Assembly (NCBI GenBank): GCA_947259485.1
Contig: CAMYLU010000001.1
Span: 1-64,000 of the forward strand
DNA length: 64,000 nucleotides
Reading direction: 5' to 3'
From: an uncultured Gammaproteobacteria bacterium
GTDB taxonomy: Bacteria > Pseudomonadota > Gammaproteobacteria > GCA-001735895
Under the pieces are notes generated by a model, which did not search any database, was not told the DNA's origin, and saw nothing but the letters and a program-made list of their open reading frames with translations. Both the position numbers and the translations under genes were made by a program. This document shows positions 1-8,781 of the stretch, piece by piece (the stretch's first letter is position 1; each line of letters starts with the position of its first letter).

Positions 1-312
1 TCGGACGCACAGGAAGCGGCTAATTCGGGCGTCGCGAGCGAATTGTCGGCGGCTTCCAGTATTAATTACGCGGCACGAGTTTTGAATAATGGTACCGGTA
101 TCGCTCTTACCGCCAATCCCACGGCCTGTACGGGCCTTGTAGACGGAACTGCGACTTCTTTGCTCGCCGTAGCACTTCCGGTTGCTAAATACACGGTGAC
201 CGGTAGCGGCAACTGCACCGTCCCGGGCACCACTTTCACCTGTACAATAGCGGAGAATCCCGCCATTGTCGGTGTTGCCGATGGCACCGCGACCGTAATT
301 TGTACCCCGTAG
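1..312 (+). CDS. Type IV pilin, MSHA-like major/minor pilin (5' truncated)
   Basis: The reading frame is open from base 1 to the TAG at 310-312, so the N-terminal prepilin leader and the hydrophobic assembly helix lie outside the window. What remains (103 residues) starts with an alanine/serine-rich helix of the kind that follows the type IV pilin transmembrane helix. It then becomes a globular part with four cysteines (in ACTG, GNCT, TFTC, VICT), enough for two disulfides including a C-terminal loop. Its position next to a full MSHA assembly cluster supports an MshA-like secreted pilus subunit. It runs on the plus strand, convergent with mshF, whereas in Vibrio the pilin genes follow mshF in the same direction. 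The subunit class (MshA or a minor pilin) cannot be settled without the N-terminus. Confidence 0.7.
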   Translation, partial: SDAQEAANSGVASELSAASSINYAARVLNNGTGIALTANPTACTGLVDGTATSLLAVALPVAKYTVTGSGNCTVPGTTFTCTIAENPAIVGVADGTATVICTP

Positions 313-360
313 CCTGGATGCCCCGGTCAAGCTGGTCTCATCCACAAATAGACCCAGAGA

Positions 361-389
361 AACAGCCACGATTTATCGTGGCTGTTTTT
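361..389. terminator. Bidirectional intrinsic terminator between pilin and mshF
   Basis: Perfect 12-bp inverted repeat: arms 361-372 and 375-386 with two unpaired bases between them (a few inner pairs would open in RNA). On the plus strand it is followed by a T-run (385-389). On the minus strand it is followed by a shorter run of T. The mshF stop codon (373-375, TAA on the minus strand) lies in the loop. It would end both the pilin transcript and the msh operon. Confidence 0.75.
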
Positions 390-873
390 GTTCAACCAGC
401 TTTAAAACCCTGACTAGATCCTGACCTGGCTCGAAACGCCCATTTTGATTAATATCATCGTAGTTGAGTAATACCCTGAAATATACGGATTCGGATAAGT
501 GAAACGGCGCATACATCAAATCGCCACTGCCTTGCAGGTAGTACCAGCCACTATCCGGGACGCTTGATCCGACTATTTCAATCTCGCCCCGGTAATTTAT
601 CGGAAGCACCTGGTATTCCCTCAGGAACTCAAATGGATTAGCACCCTCGAAGTCCACCAGTTCATCAAGCCTGCCCTGGCTCGCATAGGTTGCAAAAACA
701 ATAACCAGCGCGCTGTCGATAATTCGTTGGGCCTGCTGTATCGACTGGAGCTCGATCACCTTCTCAGCCTTTTCCGCGTAGTGCAGAAAAATATACATTA
801 ATGCCAGGATCAGGATAACCATCGCGGAGAGACGAAAATTGATCGCCCCCGGGTGGGAACCGATAGTGCTCAT
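373..873 (-). CDS. mshF: MSHA biogenesis protein MshF-like
   Basis: A 166-residue protein with one N-terminal transmembrane segment (roughly residues 15-33) followed by a periplasmic part. It is called MshF from its slot directly after mshG and its size and topology, not from a recognised catalytic motif. The start is placed at the ATG at 873, which overlaps the mshG stop as ATGA (870-873). A longer frame up to 900 exists but would overlap mshG by 31 bases. Its stop lies inside the terminator hairpin, so it is the last gene of the operon. In Vibrio MshF is a poorly understood accessory protein of MSHA pilus assembly. Confidence 0.6.
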   Translation of the reverse strand: MSTIGSHPGAINFRLSAMVILILALMYIFLHYAEKAEKVIELQSIQQAQRIIDSALVIVFATYASQGRLDELVDFEGANPFEFLREYQVLPINYRGEIEIVGSSVPDSGWYYLQGSGDLMYAPFHLSESVYFRVLLNYDDINQNGRFEPGQDLVRVLKLVEQKQPR

Positions 874-2093
874 CGTCCCGCGAGTTGCGCCACATCCCAC
901 ATCGGCACGAAGATACCGAGCGCGAGCACCAGCACCATGCCGCCTATCGCGACGTAGATTAATGGCTCAATTTTATCGGAAAGAGTTTTGACGTCGTAGT
1001 CGACCTCCTCTTCGTAGAAGTCTGCTATGAAGGTCATCATTTCATCGAGGTTTCCAGCCTCTTCACCGACCGCGAACATTTGCATGACTACTGGCGTGAA
1101 CATTCGGGTCTGATTCGCGGTGCGCGTCAGCGCCTCACCACGTTCGATACCCTCGCGCATGCCGTTAACATGGCCCGAGATATAATCATTTCCAATCGAG
1201 CGTGAAATCACGCCCATCGCCTGCACAATCGGCACCCCGGCACTGTAGGCCATTGAGAAGGAGCGCGCGAAACGGGCCATGAAAGATCGATGTAGAATTT
1301 CTCCAACCAGTGGTGCCTTGACGATAAACCTGTGCCACTTGTAACGCCCGTTTACGGTGCCAATGTATCGCTTAAAAGCTATAAAGGCCGCTATTATCCC
1401 ACCGAACACCAGCATCCAGTACTCAACGAAAAAATTGGACGTGTTCAGAAGCAGCACCGTCTGCCAGGGTAACTCCAGTGCATTGGCTTCAAAGAAGCTC
1501 GCAAACTTTGGAATTACAAACAAATTGACAATCCCCATGGCAATGACCATCGCAATGATAACCGTGGTCGGATAGCGCAGCGCGGTCTTGATGTTCTGCG
1601 TGATCCTACGATTACGATCGATATAATCTGCCATCAATGCAAACGACTCTTCCAGGCGCCCGGTATTTTCACCAACCTGGATCATGCTGATATAGAGGTT
1701 GGAAAAAACCCTGGGATGACGCGCACAGGAGACCGACAGGCTACGTCCGGATTCGAGCTGTTCGAGAATATCACGCAGAGATTTTACCAGCAGTGGATTT
1801 TCAACCGATTCCAGGATACCGGTAATCGCTCGTGTAATCGGGATGCCCGCCCTGATCAACGCAGCCATTTGCCGCGTAAACATCAGTAATTCTTCGATGC
1901 TGATCTTGTGCAGATCGAAGCGATCCTTGATGACGTCGATAACGTCGACCTGCACTTTTTTTTCGACGATGGAAATCGGGATAACCCCGCGATCCATGAG
2001 TACGCCGGCAACCGCGTTGGTACTGGAACCTTCGATCTCGCCATCGACCAGTTGCCCGTTGCCACTTCTACCCTTGAATTCGTAAAACGGCAT
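870..2093 (-). CDS. mshG: MSHA pilus inner-membrane platform protein (T2SF/PilC family)
   Basis: 407 residues, the usual length for GspF/PilC platform proteins. Two T2SF domains are visible, each a helical cytoplasmic bundle followed by membrane helices: the first around residues 65-190 with a membrane segment near 165-190, the second around 270-400 ending in a hydrophobic stretch. The ISIEELLMFTRQMAALIRAG segment is typical of the first domain. It sits in the inner membrane, binds the assembly ATPase (MshE) and passes its motion to growing pilin. It overlaps mshE by one base upstream and mshF by four downstream, so translation is coupled. Confidence 0.9.
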   Translation of the reverse strand: MPFYEFKGRSGNGQLVDGEIEGSSTNAVAGVLMDRGVIPISIVEKKVQVDVIDVIKDRFDLHKISIEELLMFTRQMAALIRAGIPITRAITGILESVENPLLVKSLRDILEQLESGRSLSVSCARHPRVFSNLYISMIQVGENTGRLEESFALMADYIDRNRRITQNIKTALRYPTTVIIAMVIAMGIVNLFVIPKFASFFEANALELPWQTVLLLNTSNFFVEYWMLVFGGIIAAFIAFKRYIGTVNGRYKWHRFIVKAPLVGEILHRSFMARFARSFSMAYSAGVPIVQAMGVISRSIGNDYISGHVNGMREGIERGEALTRTANQTRMFTPVVMQMFAVGEEAGNLDEMMTFIADFYEEEVDYDVKTLSDKIEPLIYVAIGGMVLVLALGIFVPMWDVAQLAGR

Positions 2094-3832
2094 CAGTCAT
2101 CGATCTCCAGCACCGGTGGATGATCGAGTACATCGTCGGGCACTTCACCGGCCAGGCGCAGCATTTCTTCGATCGTCGTCAAACCATTGGCCGCATGGAT
2201 ATGCGCAACCATGACCAGTGGCTGGTAGCCAGGTGCGCGCTCGGCAGCCTCGACAAAGCCCTGCGAATCATCATGGCGCAGTTTTTCTGCCAGTTCCGCA
2301 TTCATGTCGAGTAACTCGTAAACACCCATGCGCCCCTGGTACCCGGTTTCTCCGCATTGCTTGCAGCCGCGGCCTTTCTGGTACTGATACTGATTGATAT
2401 CGATCAACAGATCGTCGCGCAGCCAGCCGGCTTCGAATTCGGTCGGTGTATAGGCTTCGCTGCAGCTCGCGCATACCTTGCGCACCAGGCGCTGGGCGAT
2501 AATGGTACGCAGCGTGGACGCGAGCAGGTATCCCTCAACACCCATATCCATGAGCCGGGTTGCCGTCGAAATAGTGTCATTGGTGTGCAGTGTCGACAGC
2601 ACCAGGTGGCCGGTCATGGCCGCACTGACGCCGATTTCGACCGTTTCTGCATCGCGCATCTCACCCACCATGATGATATCCGGGTCCTGGCGCAGGGCAG
2701 AACGCAACACGCTCGCGAAGGTAAGCCCGATGCGCGGATTAACCTGTACCTGGTTGATGCGATCAAGACGATATTCCACCGGGTCCTCGACTGTGACGAT
2801 CTTGGATTCCTTGACGTTTAATTCCGAAAGCGCGGCATAGAGCGTGGTGGTCTTACCGCTACCGGTAGGTCCGGTAACGAGAATCATACCGTTGGGTAAG
2901 TGAAAATTCTTGCGAAACCGATGTAACAGTTCGGGTGGCATGCCGAGTTGCTCCAGGTCGAGTGCACCCTTGGTCTGGTCAAGCAGGCGCATGACCACCG
3001 ACTCGCCGTACTGCACCGGCATGGTCGACAGACGCACATCGATATCGCGGTTATTGACCAGCACGTGAAAACGTCCATCCTGTGGCAGACGTTTCTCGGA
3101 GATATTCAGCCCGCACATCAGCTTCAAGCGCACTACCACCGCGGGCGCAATCTGGGTTTCCTGCATGACCTGTTCGTAAAGGACACCATCGATACGCTGG
3201 CGAATTCGAATCACGTGCTGGTCGGGCTCGATATGAATATCGGAAGCACCTACCTGAACCGCATCCTCGAAAATTGACCGCAGTAACTTTGCCACCGGCG
3301 CATCGGTCATTTCGGTCTGCAGCAATTCACTCAGGTCAGTTGCGGTGTCGCTAAGATCCTGACCAAGCTCGGACGCTAGCGCGCTGATTTCCTCAGTGCG
3401 TCGATAAACCAGGTCGAAATTTTCAAGCAACGCGGATTCGCGCACGATTGCCTGACTTACCGGTTTGTTTAGTTTCGACTGGATTTCATCGAGCGCGTAG
3501 ATGTCGGTGGGATCGGCCATTGCCACCAGGTAATCCCGCTCACGGTCTTCGAGCACGAGCGCGCGGTAACGCCTGGCTATTGACTCCGGTAACAGCTTGG
3601 CAACTTCATTGCTGTAGTTGTAGTTATTGATATCGATTAACGGGATATTCAACTGGCTGGCGAGCAGGTTGAGCAGGCTATTTTCATCGATCATGCCGAG
3701 CTCGACCAGGGTTCCGCCGAGCTTACGACCAAGCTTTTTCTGCTCTCCCAGCGCGTGCTGTAACTGCTCTTCGGTGATCAGGCCTTTTTCAACCAGTAAA
3801 TCACCCAGTCTTATTTTCTTGGTGAACGCCAT
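2093..3832 (-). CDS. mshE: MSHA pilus extension ATPase with c-di-GMP-binding MshEN domain
   Basis: 579 residues, GspE/PilB family. The N-terminus (residues about 8-60) holds two adjacent copies of the MshEN pattern, one starting RLGDLLVEKGLI and one starting KLGGTLVELGMI, separated by a five-residue linker; this pattern is known to bind c-di-GMP in Vibrio MshE. Walker A GPTGSGKTT lies near residue 320, followed by Asp-box, Walker B and His-box regions, then a four-cysteine zinc site (CASC and CKQC). It drives pilin polymerisation at the cytoplasmic face. It starts one base into the end of mshN. The MshEN repeats suggest pilus extension responds to c-di-GMP. Confidence 0.93.
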   Translation of the reverse strand: MAFTKKIRLGDLLVEKGLITEEQLQHALGEQKKLGRKLGGTLVELGMIDENSLLNLLASQLNIPLIDINNYNYSNEVAKLLPESIARRYRALVLEDRERDYLVAMADPTDIYALDEIQSKLNKPVSQAIVRESALLENFDLVYRRTEEISALASELGQDLSDTATDLSELLQTEMTDAPVAKLLRSIFEDAVQVGASDIHIEPDQHVIRIRQRIDGVLYEQVMQETQIAPAVVVRLKLMCGLNISEKRLPQDGRFHVLVNNRDIDVRLSTMPVQYGESVVMRLLDQTKGALDLEQLGMPPELLHRFRKNFHLPNGMILVTGPTGSGKTTTLYAALSELNVKESKIVTVEDPVEYRLDRINQVQVNPRIGLTFASVLRSALRQDPDIIMVGEMRDAETVEIGVSAAMTGHLVLSTLHTNDTISTATRLMDMGVEGYLLASTLRTIIAQRLVRKVCASCSEAYTPTEFEAGWLRDDLLIDINQYQYQKGRGCKQCGETGYQGRMGVYELLDMNAELAEKLRHDDSQGFVEAAERAPGYQPLVMVAHIHAANGLTTIEEMLRLAGEVPDDVLDHPPVLEIDD

Positions 3833-5211
3833 TAATTCAACACCCGCCCCAGCGTCCGGGTTTTGCTGTCGACAAATGCCTGCAGGCGATTATTTAAGTT
3901 ACCCAGTTTAGCGGCCTGCTGGTAAGAGAAGAGCGCGCCTTCGAGCGCAGCGGTCTGCTCCTGGGAAATACCGAGCCCGATCCAGTTCTTGGCATTGGCC
4001 GCATCCAGCTCGAGCGCAAGCTGGTAATGCCTGATCGCGCCTTCATGTTCGTCGAGTCGCTGGTAACTGGCCGCCACCAGCGCCTGCAGACTAGTATTCA
4101 CTGAAACCTCACTTGCAAACAAATCGATAACAGCTCGATAGGCTTCCGTCTGGAATAACGATCGCGCATACTCAGTTTTGAACAGCAGATCGTCGGGATA
4201 AATCGCCATCGAATCGCGCACCAGGCGAAGAAATCGACCGCGCTGATTCTGGCTGCCGTAAAGCGCGAGCAGATGTTTACGTGCATCGTAGTCTTCACTA
4301 CCCCCCAGCAGGTTCTGCAGTGTCGTCCGGGCCTCTGCAAACCGACGAGAATTCATCAATGCAACCGCGTATTCGAGTTGATTGATCGTCTTCGCATTTG
4401 GATTGGTAGATTTTATATCGAGTTTAACAACCGCGTCTGACGATCCGGAGGCCGAGGCCTGTTGCGACTCCAGCTCGACCTCGTCTGCCGCTGCATTGGT
4501 CGATGCAAGTTCCATCGTTTGCGGGGCTTGTTGCGCCTTGATCGCACCTGGCTCGCCGGCGGCCATATTATCGACTACGGTATCCACAACCACCGCTGCA
4601 GCCTTTTTGCGTAAATTGATCACCCAGACGGGTTCCCCATTTACCAGGCTCTGTCGGGTTTCGACCAGGATATCCTCTGCCGTTTGAAAACTGACATCCA
4701 CCCCGCTATTCGAGGGCGCGATAGCAAGCTCCCTGATCCAGCGGTTGTCGCTTATCACCGGCGCAAATATCTGACTTTCTATATCGCGCAAATGATAACC
4801 AAAACTATTTTCACCACGTTCCTTCAGAAACGCTACCACCTTGTCTCGCAACGCAAACTCCATGCGCATATCGTCTTCGGATTCACGAATCTGCAGGCCG
4901 ATAATCTGGTTACCGATCATTCGATCCGTGACCACGACTTGATCGACTTCCGCTTCGGCCACCGGCAATGCAGCTATTGCGGGCGAGGTGTTTGATATCG
5001 ATGGTGCCGCAGAAGTACTACTGCTAATGAGCTGGTCCTGCAGATAAATCCATGCGCCCGCCATCAATAACAATAACAACAGCGCTATCAATAATAGTGG
5101 TTTCAGGTCGCGCGCAGGGGCAGGTTTGGCGCCGATTGCATCAATTTCGATCGGGGTGAATTGACTTTCCCTGCTTTCGAGGTCCTTGAGAACGTTATTA
5201 ATAACACTCAT
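3832..5211 (-). CDS. mshN: MSHA biogenesis protein MshN (TPR protein)
   Basis: 459 residues: a short cytoplasmic N-terminus, one transmembrane helix at residues 38-57 rich in leucine, then a periplasmic region. The C-terminal half carries several TPR-like helical repeats (from about residue 280, e.g. LEYAVALMNSRRFAEARTTL and later units). Position between mshM and mshE fits MshN, a proposed scaffold for the pilus machine. The middle (about 200-270) is low-complexity, rich in Ala, Ser and Gln. It shares four bases with mshM and one with mshE. Function beyond a TPR scaffold is inferred from Vibrio naming. Confidence 0.8.
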   Translation of the reverse strand: MSVINNVLKDLESRESQFTPIEIDAIGAKPAPARDLKPLLLIALLLLLLMAGAWIYLQDQLISSSTSAAPSISNTSPAIAALPVAEAEVDQVVVTDRMIGNQIIGLQIRESEDDMRMEFALRDKVVAFLKERGENSFGYHLRDIESQIFAPVISDNRWIRELAIAPSNSGVDVSFQTAEDILVETRQSLVNGEPVWVINLRKKAAAVVVDTVVDNMAAGEPGAIKAQQAPQTMELASTNAAADEVELESQQASASGSSDAVVKLDIKSTNPNAKTINQLEYAVALMNSRRFAEARTTLQNLLGGSEDYDARKHLLALYGSQNQRGRFLRLVRDSMAIYPDDLLFKTEYARSLFQTEAYRAVIDLFASEVSVNTSLQALVAASYQRLDEHEGAIRHYQLALELDAANAKNWIGLGISQEQTAALEGALFSYQQAAKLGNLNNRLQAFVDSKTRTLGRVLN

Positions 5212-6011
5212 TGCATCTGACTATCAGCTGCCGCGGCCTCGATGTGCTTGCCCTTGACATAGAACTCGCCACTGGCGTAGGAAAGCATCAGTGCCTTGTT
5301 GCATAGAACGTTAATAATCCTGGGTATACCCTGGCTTAGCTTATACAGCCGGCGTAGAGCACCATCATCGAATAACTCGGGCCCTCGGTAGCCTGCCAGG
5401 CTAACACGGTGCTGCAGATACGATCGAATCGAGACCTGGTTTAACGGCTTCAATTGATAGGCATGTCCGATTCTTTGCTTTAGCTGCCTGGCGTTGCTTT
5501 TTGCCAGCATGGCATCGAGTTCGGGCTGTCCAAACAGAACGATCTGTACCAATTTCCGCTTGCTGGTTTCGAGGTTACTGAGTAATCGAATCGCTTCGAG
5601 GCTCTCCTGGGGTATTGATTGCGCCTCGTCGAGAATAATGACCGTACCGCGGTTGCGACGCGCGTTTTCGATTAAATACTCATTAATACAGGTGAGATAA
5701 TTTGCCTTGTTGAGCCTGTCCGCTATGCCCATTTCGACTAAAATTGCATGGAACAGGGCGTTGCAACCCATGTATGGATTAGGGATGTATACCGTATCAA
5801 AGTTCAACTCCAGCGCCTGAAGCAGTTTTCGGCACAGCAAGGTCTTGCCTGTGCCCACCTCACCGGTCACCTTGATAAAGCCTTCACCAGAGCCAATGGC
5901 TACCCGCAATACGTTGAGTGCTTCTTTATGAGTGAAAGATTGGTAAAAAAAGCCGGTATCCGGGGTCAGACTGAACGGTTTTTCCGAAAGTCCATAGTAT
6001 CGCTCGTACAT
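5208..6011 (-). CDS. mshM: MSHA biogenesis AAA ATPase MshM (ExeA/GspA-like)
   Basis: 267 residues. The opening MYERYYGLSEKPFSLTPD is the hallmark of the ExeA/GspA AAA family. Walker A GEVGTGKT is at residues 50-57 and Walker B VIILDEAQ near 122-129. The protein stops after the AAA module, so it lacks the peptidoglycan-binding C-terminal domain that ExeA/GspA carries. No membrane helix is seen. Family members help place the secretin through the cell wall; here the partner would be MshL, encoded directly upstream and overlapping by one base. Confidence 0.88.
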   Translation of the reverse strand: MYERYYGLSEKPFSLTPDTGFFYQSFTHKEALNVLRVAIGSGEGFIKVTGEVGTGKTLLCRKLLQALELNFDTVYIPNPYMGCNALFHAILVEMGIADRLNKANYLTCINEYLIENARRNRGTVIILDEAQSIPQESLEAIRLLSNLETSKRKLVQIVLFGQPELDAMLAKSNARQLKQRIGHAYQLKPLNQVSIRSYLQHRVSLAGYRGPELFDDGALRRLYKLSQGIPRIINVLCNKALMLSYASGEFYVKGKHIEAAAADSQMQ

Positions 6012-7711
6012 TATTCACCCTCCACGGGAGTAGCGTTTAACTGTTTGACGCGGTCAACACTCTGCTGAATATAATTGGACCAGACGCGGTTCTTATCGAC
6101 GACGATAGGGCGCAACAGGATAACCAGTTCGCTGCGCCGGTTAACTTTCCTTTTCTGCTTAAAGGCTTCGCCAACAAATGGGACATCGCTAACGCCTGGA
6201 ACGCCACCAACTTCATCGCTGGTGATATTCTTCATTAAACCGCCAATCACGACGACCTGGCCGTTTTGTGCTTTTACAACCGAGTCGGACTCTCGTACCG
6301 TACTCAGTGCCAGCGGCAATTCGAAGGTTTCGCCACCAAGGGTTACCACCTTCATCTGATCATCGACCTCGCTGATACTGGGGTGTATATGCAGTATGAC
6401 TTCACCCTCCTTGCTGATCTGCGGCGTTACATCGAGCGCAATGCCGGAAAAAAACGGGGTCAATGTCAACTCCGGCGTTGTGGTCGTGCCGCTGGCGGTG
6501 CTGGTATTGTCGGACGACACCTCGGTGACAAAAAATTCGTCCGTACCCACCTTGATTACCGCTTTCTGATTGTTAACGGTGGAAACCCGCGGGCTAGACA
6601 GCACGTGTACGTTGCCCTGGGTGCTGAGCAGTGTGATCAGCGAGGCAAAGGTGCTCGACGAACTACCCACGGCAAACAGGTTGGCGTAGGGAATATTGCC
6701 GAGCTCAAGGTTGGAAGAAAGCACCGCGTTACCTGCCGCGTCAAGCAGGGGTGTGCCGGCCTCGTCCGCAAGCACACGGCCGACACCCCTGACCACGCCG
6801 GTATTACCGATCGCCAGGTCGCGGTTGGACGATATCGCGGCCCAGTCGATACCCGACTGAAAGCTGTCGTTAAGATCCACCTCGATAACCTTGGCTTCGA
6901 GGATTACCTGGCGTTGCAGATTATCCTGGGCGTTTTCGAGATAGTCTTCGACATCGCGCAGCTCTCCCGGCATTGCACGCACGATAACCAGTCCAGCGTG
7001 ACGGTCAACCACCACCGAACGTCCCTGGCCATCGCCAACGATCGAAACCAGCGTGGTCCGCAGTTCTGCCCAGAAGTCTGCCACGCTGCTGGTGGCTATA
7101 CTGCTTGATTTTAGCGACTTGCTCGCAGAAGAGCTGTCACTGTCATTGCTGTCCTGACCTTCCGATCCATCGATCTGGCCAGAACTGACGGTCATCAACG
7201 ATTCTCCGGCACGACTGACATTGAGATAATTAACCGGGAATATTTTTGACTGGATACGAGCCGGCAGCACGATATAGCCAGTGTCGTTTTGTTTGAATTC
7301 GTAACCATAGACTTCGCGGGTAAGCCGCATCACCTCGGCCACCGTCACGTTCTTTAAATCGAGCGAGATTTCGCCTACGACACTCGGGTGTACTACCATG
7401 TTGATATTGGTTTCCCTTACCAGGCTCATGAAAAACAGTCGTGCAGGTGCTTTCGAAACCGAAATATCAAATGCGGTTTCGAACTCTAGATCCTGCTCCA
7501 GTCCGGGGACGGCGATGCCGCTACCGGGAACCAGTTGGTCGAGAATTTCATCAGGAGGCGATTCGGCATCGGGAATCACTACCGCGGCAGCCTCGGTCAG
7601 CGCATCGTCGATGCTTTGTCGATTTTGCTGTGCAACCTCCCGATTCTGTGACGAAGCGCAGGCGCCGAGAAGTCCTGCCAACATGATGATACCCAGGTGT
7701 CGCTTAATCAT
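6011..7711 (-). CDS. mshL: MSHA pilus outer-membrane secretin MshL
   Basis: 566 residues. The N-terminal signal ends in a lipobox (LLGACASS), so it is a lipoprotein. An STN/N0-like domain lies around residues 75-160, then N-domains and the secretin core in the C-terminal third, with typical stretches such as VHVLSSPRVSTVNNQKAVIK and VVVIGGLMK. A serine/aspartate-rich linker lies around residues 180-205. It forms the outer-membrane channel for the pilus. The gene overlaps mshK by four bases and mshM by one. Length and domain order fit the MSHA/type IV secretin family. Confidence 0.92.
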   Translation of the reverse strand: MIKRHLGIIMLAGLLGACASSQNREVAQQNRQSIDDALTEAAAVVIPDAESPPDEILDQLVPGSGIAVPGLEQDLEFETAFDISVSKAPARLFFMSLVRETNINMVVHPSVVGEISLDLKNVTVAEVMRLTREVYGYEFKQNDTGYIVLPARIQSKIFPVNYLNVSRAGESLMTVSSGQIDGSEGQDSNDSDSSSASKSLKSSSIATSSVADFWAELRTTLVSIVGDGQGRSVVVDRHAGLVIVRAMPGELRDVEDYLENAQDNLQRQVILEAKVIEVDLNDSFQSGIDWAAISSNRDLAIGNTGVVRGVGRVLADEAGTPLLDAAGNAVLSSNLELGNIPYANLFAVGSSSSTFASLITLLSTQGNVHVLSSPRVSTVNNQKAVIKVGTDEFFVTEVSSDNTSTASGTTTTPELTLTPFFSGIALDVTPQISKEGEVILHIHPSISEVDDQMKVVTLGGETFELPLALSTVRESDSVVKAQNGQVVVIGGLMKNITSDEVGGVPGVSDVPFVGEAFKQKRKVNRRSELVILLRPIVVDKNRVWSNYIQQSVDRVKQLNATPVEGE

Positions 7712-8124
7712 AAGTCACTCTCGACAGCTTCTTTCCTGACAGCTGTTAAATTGTTGTCCAGGCTCAAATTAATAACCTTTCCCTTGCGTACCAGGCGAGC
7801 TGTTGCACGCGTCAACTTGATCAGCTCGGCGCCCCTGATGCGATCACCAACCACAAGCATCTGATCATTGATGATTGCGATTTTACGATCCTGGGCATAA
7901 AGGATTGATGTAAGTTGCAAGGGATTCTGTTTTGGTTTTACTACCTTTGCTTTTGTCTTCGTGGCTTTACCAGCCCATTTGGCCTGGCGAAATTTCTGCA
8001 ACGCAAACGGTGGAGGTTGCATCGGGTCGCGCAGTTCCGCTGCTTTCGCCATCGTACCAACGCCAAAGAATCCCAGTGATAGCAGGACTACCACCGCGAT
8101 GTAAGTTGAAATGATGCGCAGCAT
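7708..8124 (-). CDS. mshK: MSHA biogenesis protein MshK (PilP/GspC-like)
   Basis: 138 residues with an N-terminal hydrophobic signal or anchor (about 8-28), then a lysine-rich linker and a small C-terminal domain resembling the PilP/GspC homology region (from NPLQLTSIL onward). That region normally links inner-membrane components to the secretin, which matches its place directly before mshL. It contains the DPMQPP motif common in MshK/PilP-like proteins. It overlaps mshL by four bases and follows mshJ without a gap. Confidence 0.78.
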   Translation of the reverse strand: MLRIISTYIAVVVLLSLGFFGVGTMAKAAELRDPMQPPPFALQKFRQAKWAGKATKTKAKVVKPKQNPLQLTSILYAQDRKIAIINDQMLVVGDRIRGAELIKLTRATARLVRKGKVINLSLDNNLTAVRKEAVESDL

Positions 8125-8781
8125 TTAGACCCCAACCCATTCCTTGCGCGTCGACAGAGTTGAAATCACGACCTTGACAGTAACCTTCGGATATTCGTCG
8201 CTTACCATTTCAATCTCGTCCCAGAGCAGTTTCCAGTCCAGCGCTTCCAACGTCTGCATGTACCTCAGAATATCGAGGTAACTTCCAGCAAACTCGATTT
8301 CAAGCACGTGCCGATAGATGCCCGCTTCGTTGGGCTCATCTTCATTATCCGAGGGGATGGCCGGTTTTACTTCACGGCGCTTGAGGCTCAACAACTTTAG
8401 ACGCGAATCCTGATAAATCAGTTGATTCATTAACTGAAACATCTTTTCCGGATCAATCAACTCGATCGTGGTTACCCGGAGCCGATCCTCCAGTGCGGCT
8501 AAATCTTTGGCAAGCTTAACCAGCTGAACTTCTTTTTCCTGCTGTACGCCGGATGCCATGCTCTGGCGTATATCGCGCAAAATGGCCTTCGTATTTTCAA
8601 CATCACGCGTGATACGCTGATTTTCTGTTTGCAGGGCTTCTATTTTCGTCATTCCTGGCGTCGCATAATAAATCCACCACACGAAGCCGATTACGACAAT
8701 TAACGAAATTGCGATCAATCCACGCTCACGCAAAGACTGGTCGTCAAACCACTGCGCGTATTGTTTCAGCTTGCTATTCAT
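8125..8781 (-). CDS. mshJ: MSHA biogenesis protein MshJ (PilO/GspM-like)
   Basis: About 218 residues from the preferred ATG at 8781 (MNSKLKQYAQ), which overlaps the upstream gene by eight bases; a start at 8814 would overlap it by 41. One transmembrane helix near the N-terminus (IAISLIVVIGFVWWIYYA), then a coiled-coil stretch and an alpha/beta ferredoxin-like periplasmic domain. This is the PilO/GspM plan: it pairs with the PilN-like product upstream to form the inner-membrane alignment complex. Confidence 0.78.
   Translation of the reverse strand: MNSKLKQYAQWFDDQSLRERGLIAISLIVVIGFVWWIYYATPGMTKIEALQTENQRITRDVENTKAILRDIRQSMASGVQQEKEVQLVKLAKDLAALEDRLRVTTIELIDPEKMFQLMNQLIYQDSRLKLLSLKRREVKPAIPSDNEDEPNEAGIYRHVLEIEFAGSYLDILRYMQTLEALDWKLLWDEIEMVSDEYPKVTVKVVISTLSTRKEWVGV

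Noticed and set aside
6266..7108. 280-residue plus-strand reading frame antisense to mshL
   Set aside because: Shadow of the secretin gene, no domain or plausible start.
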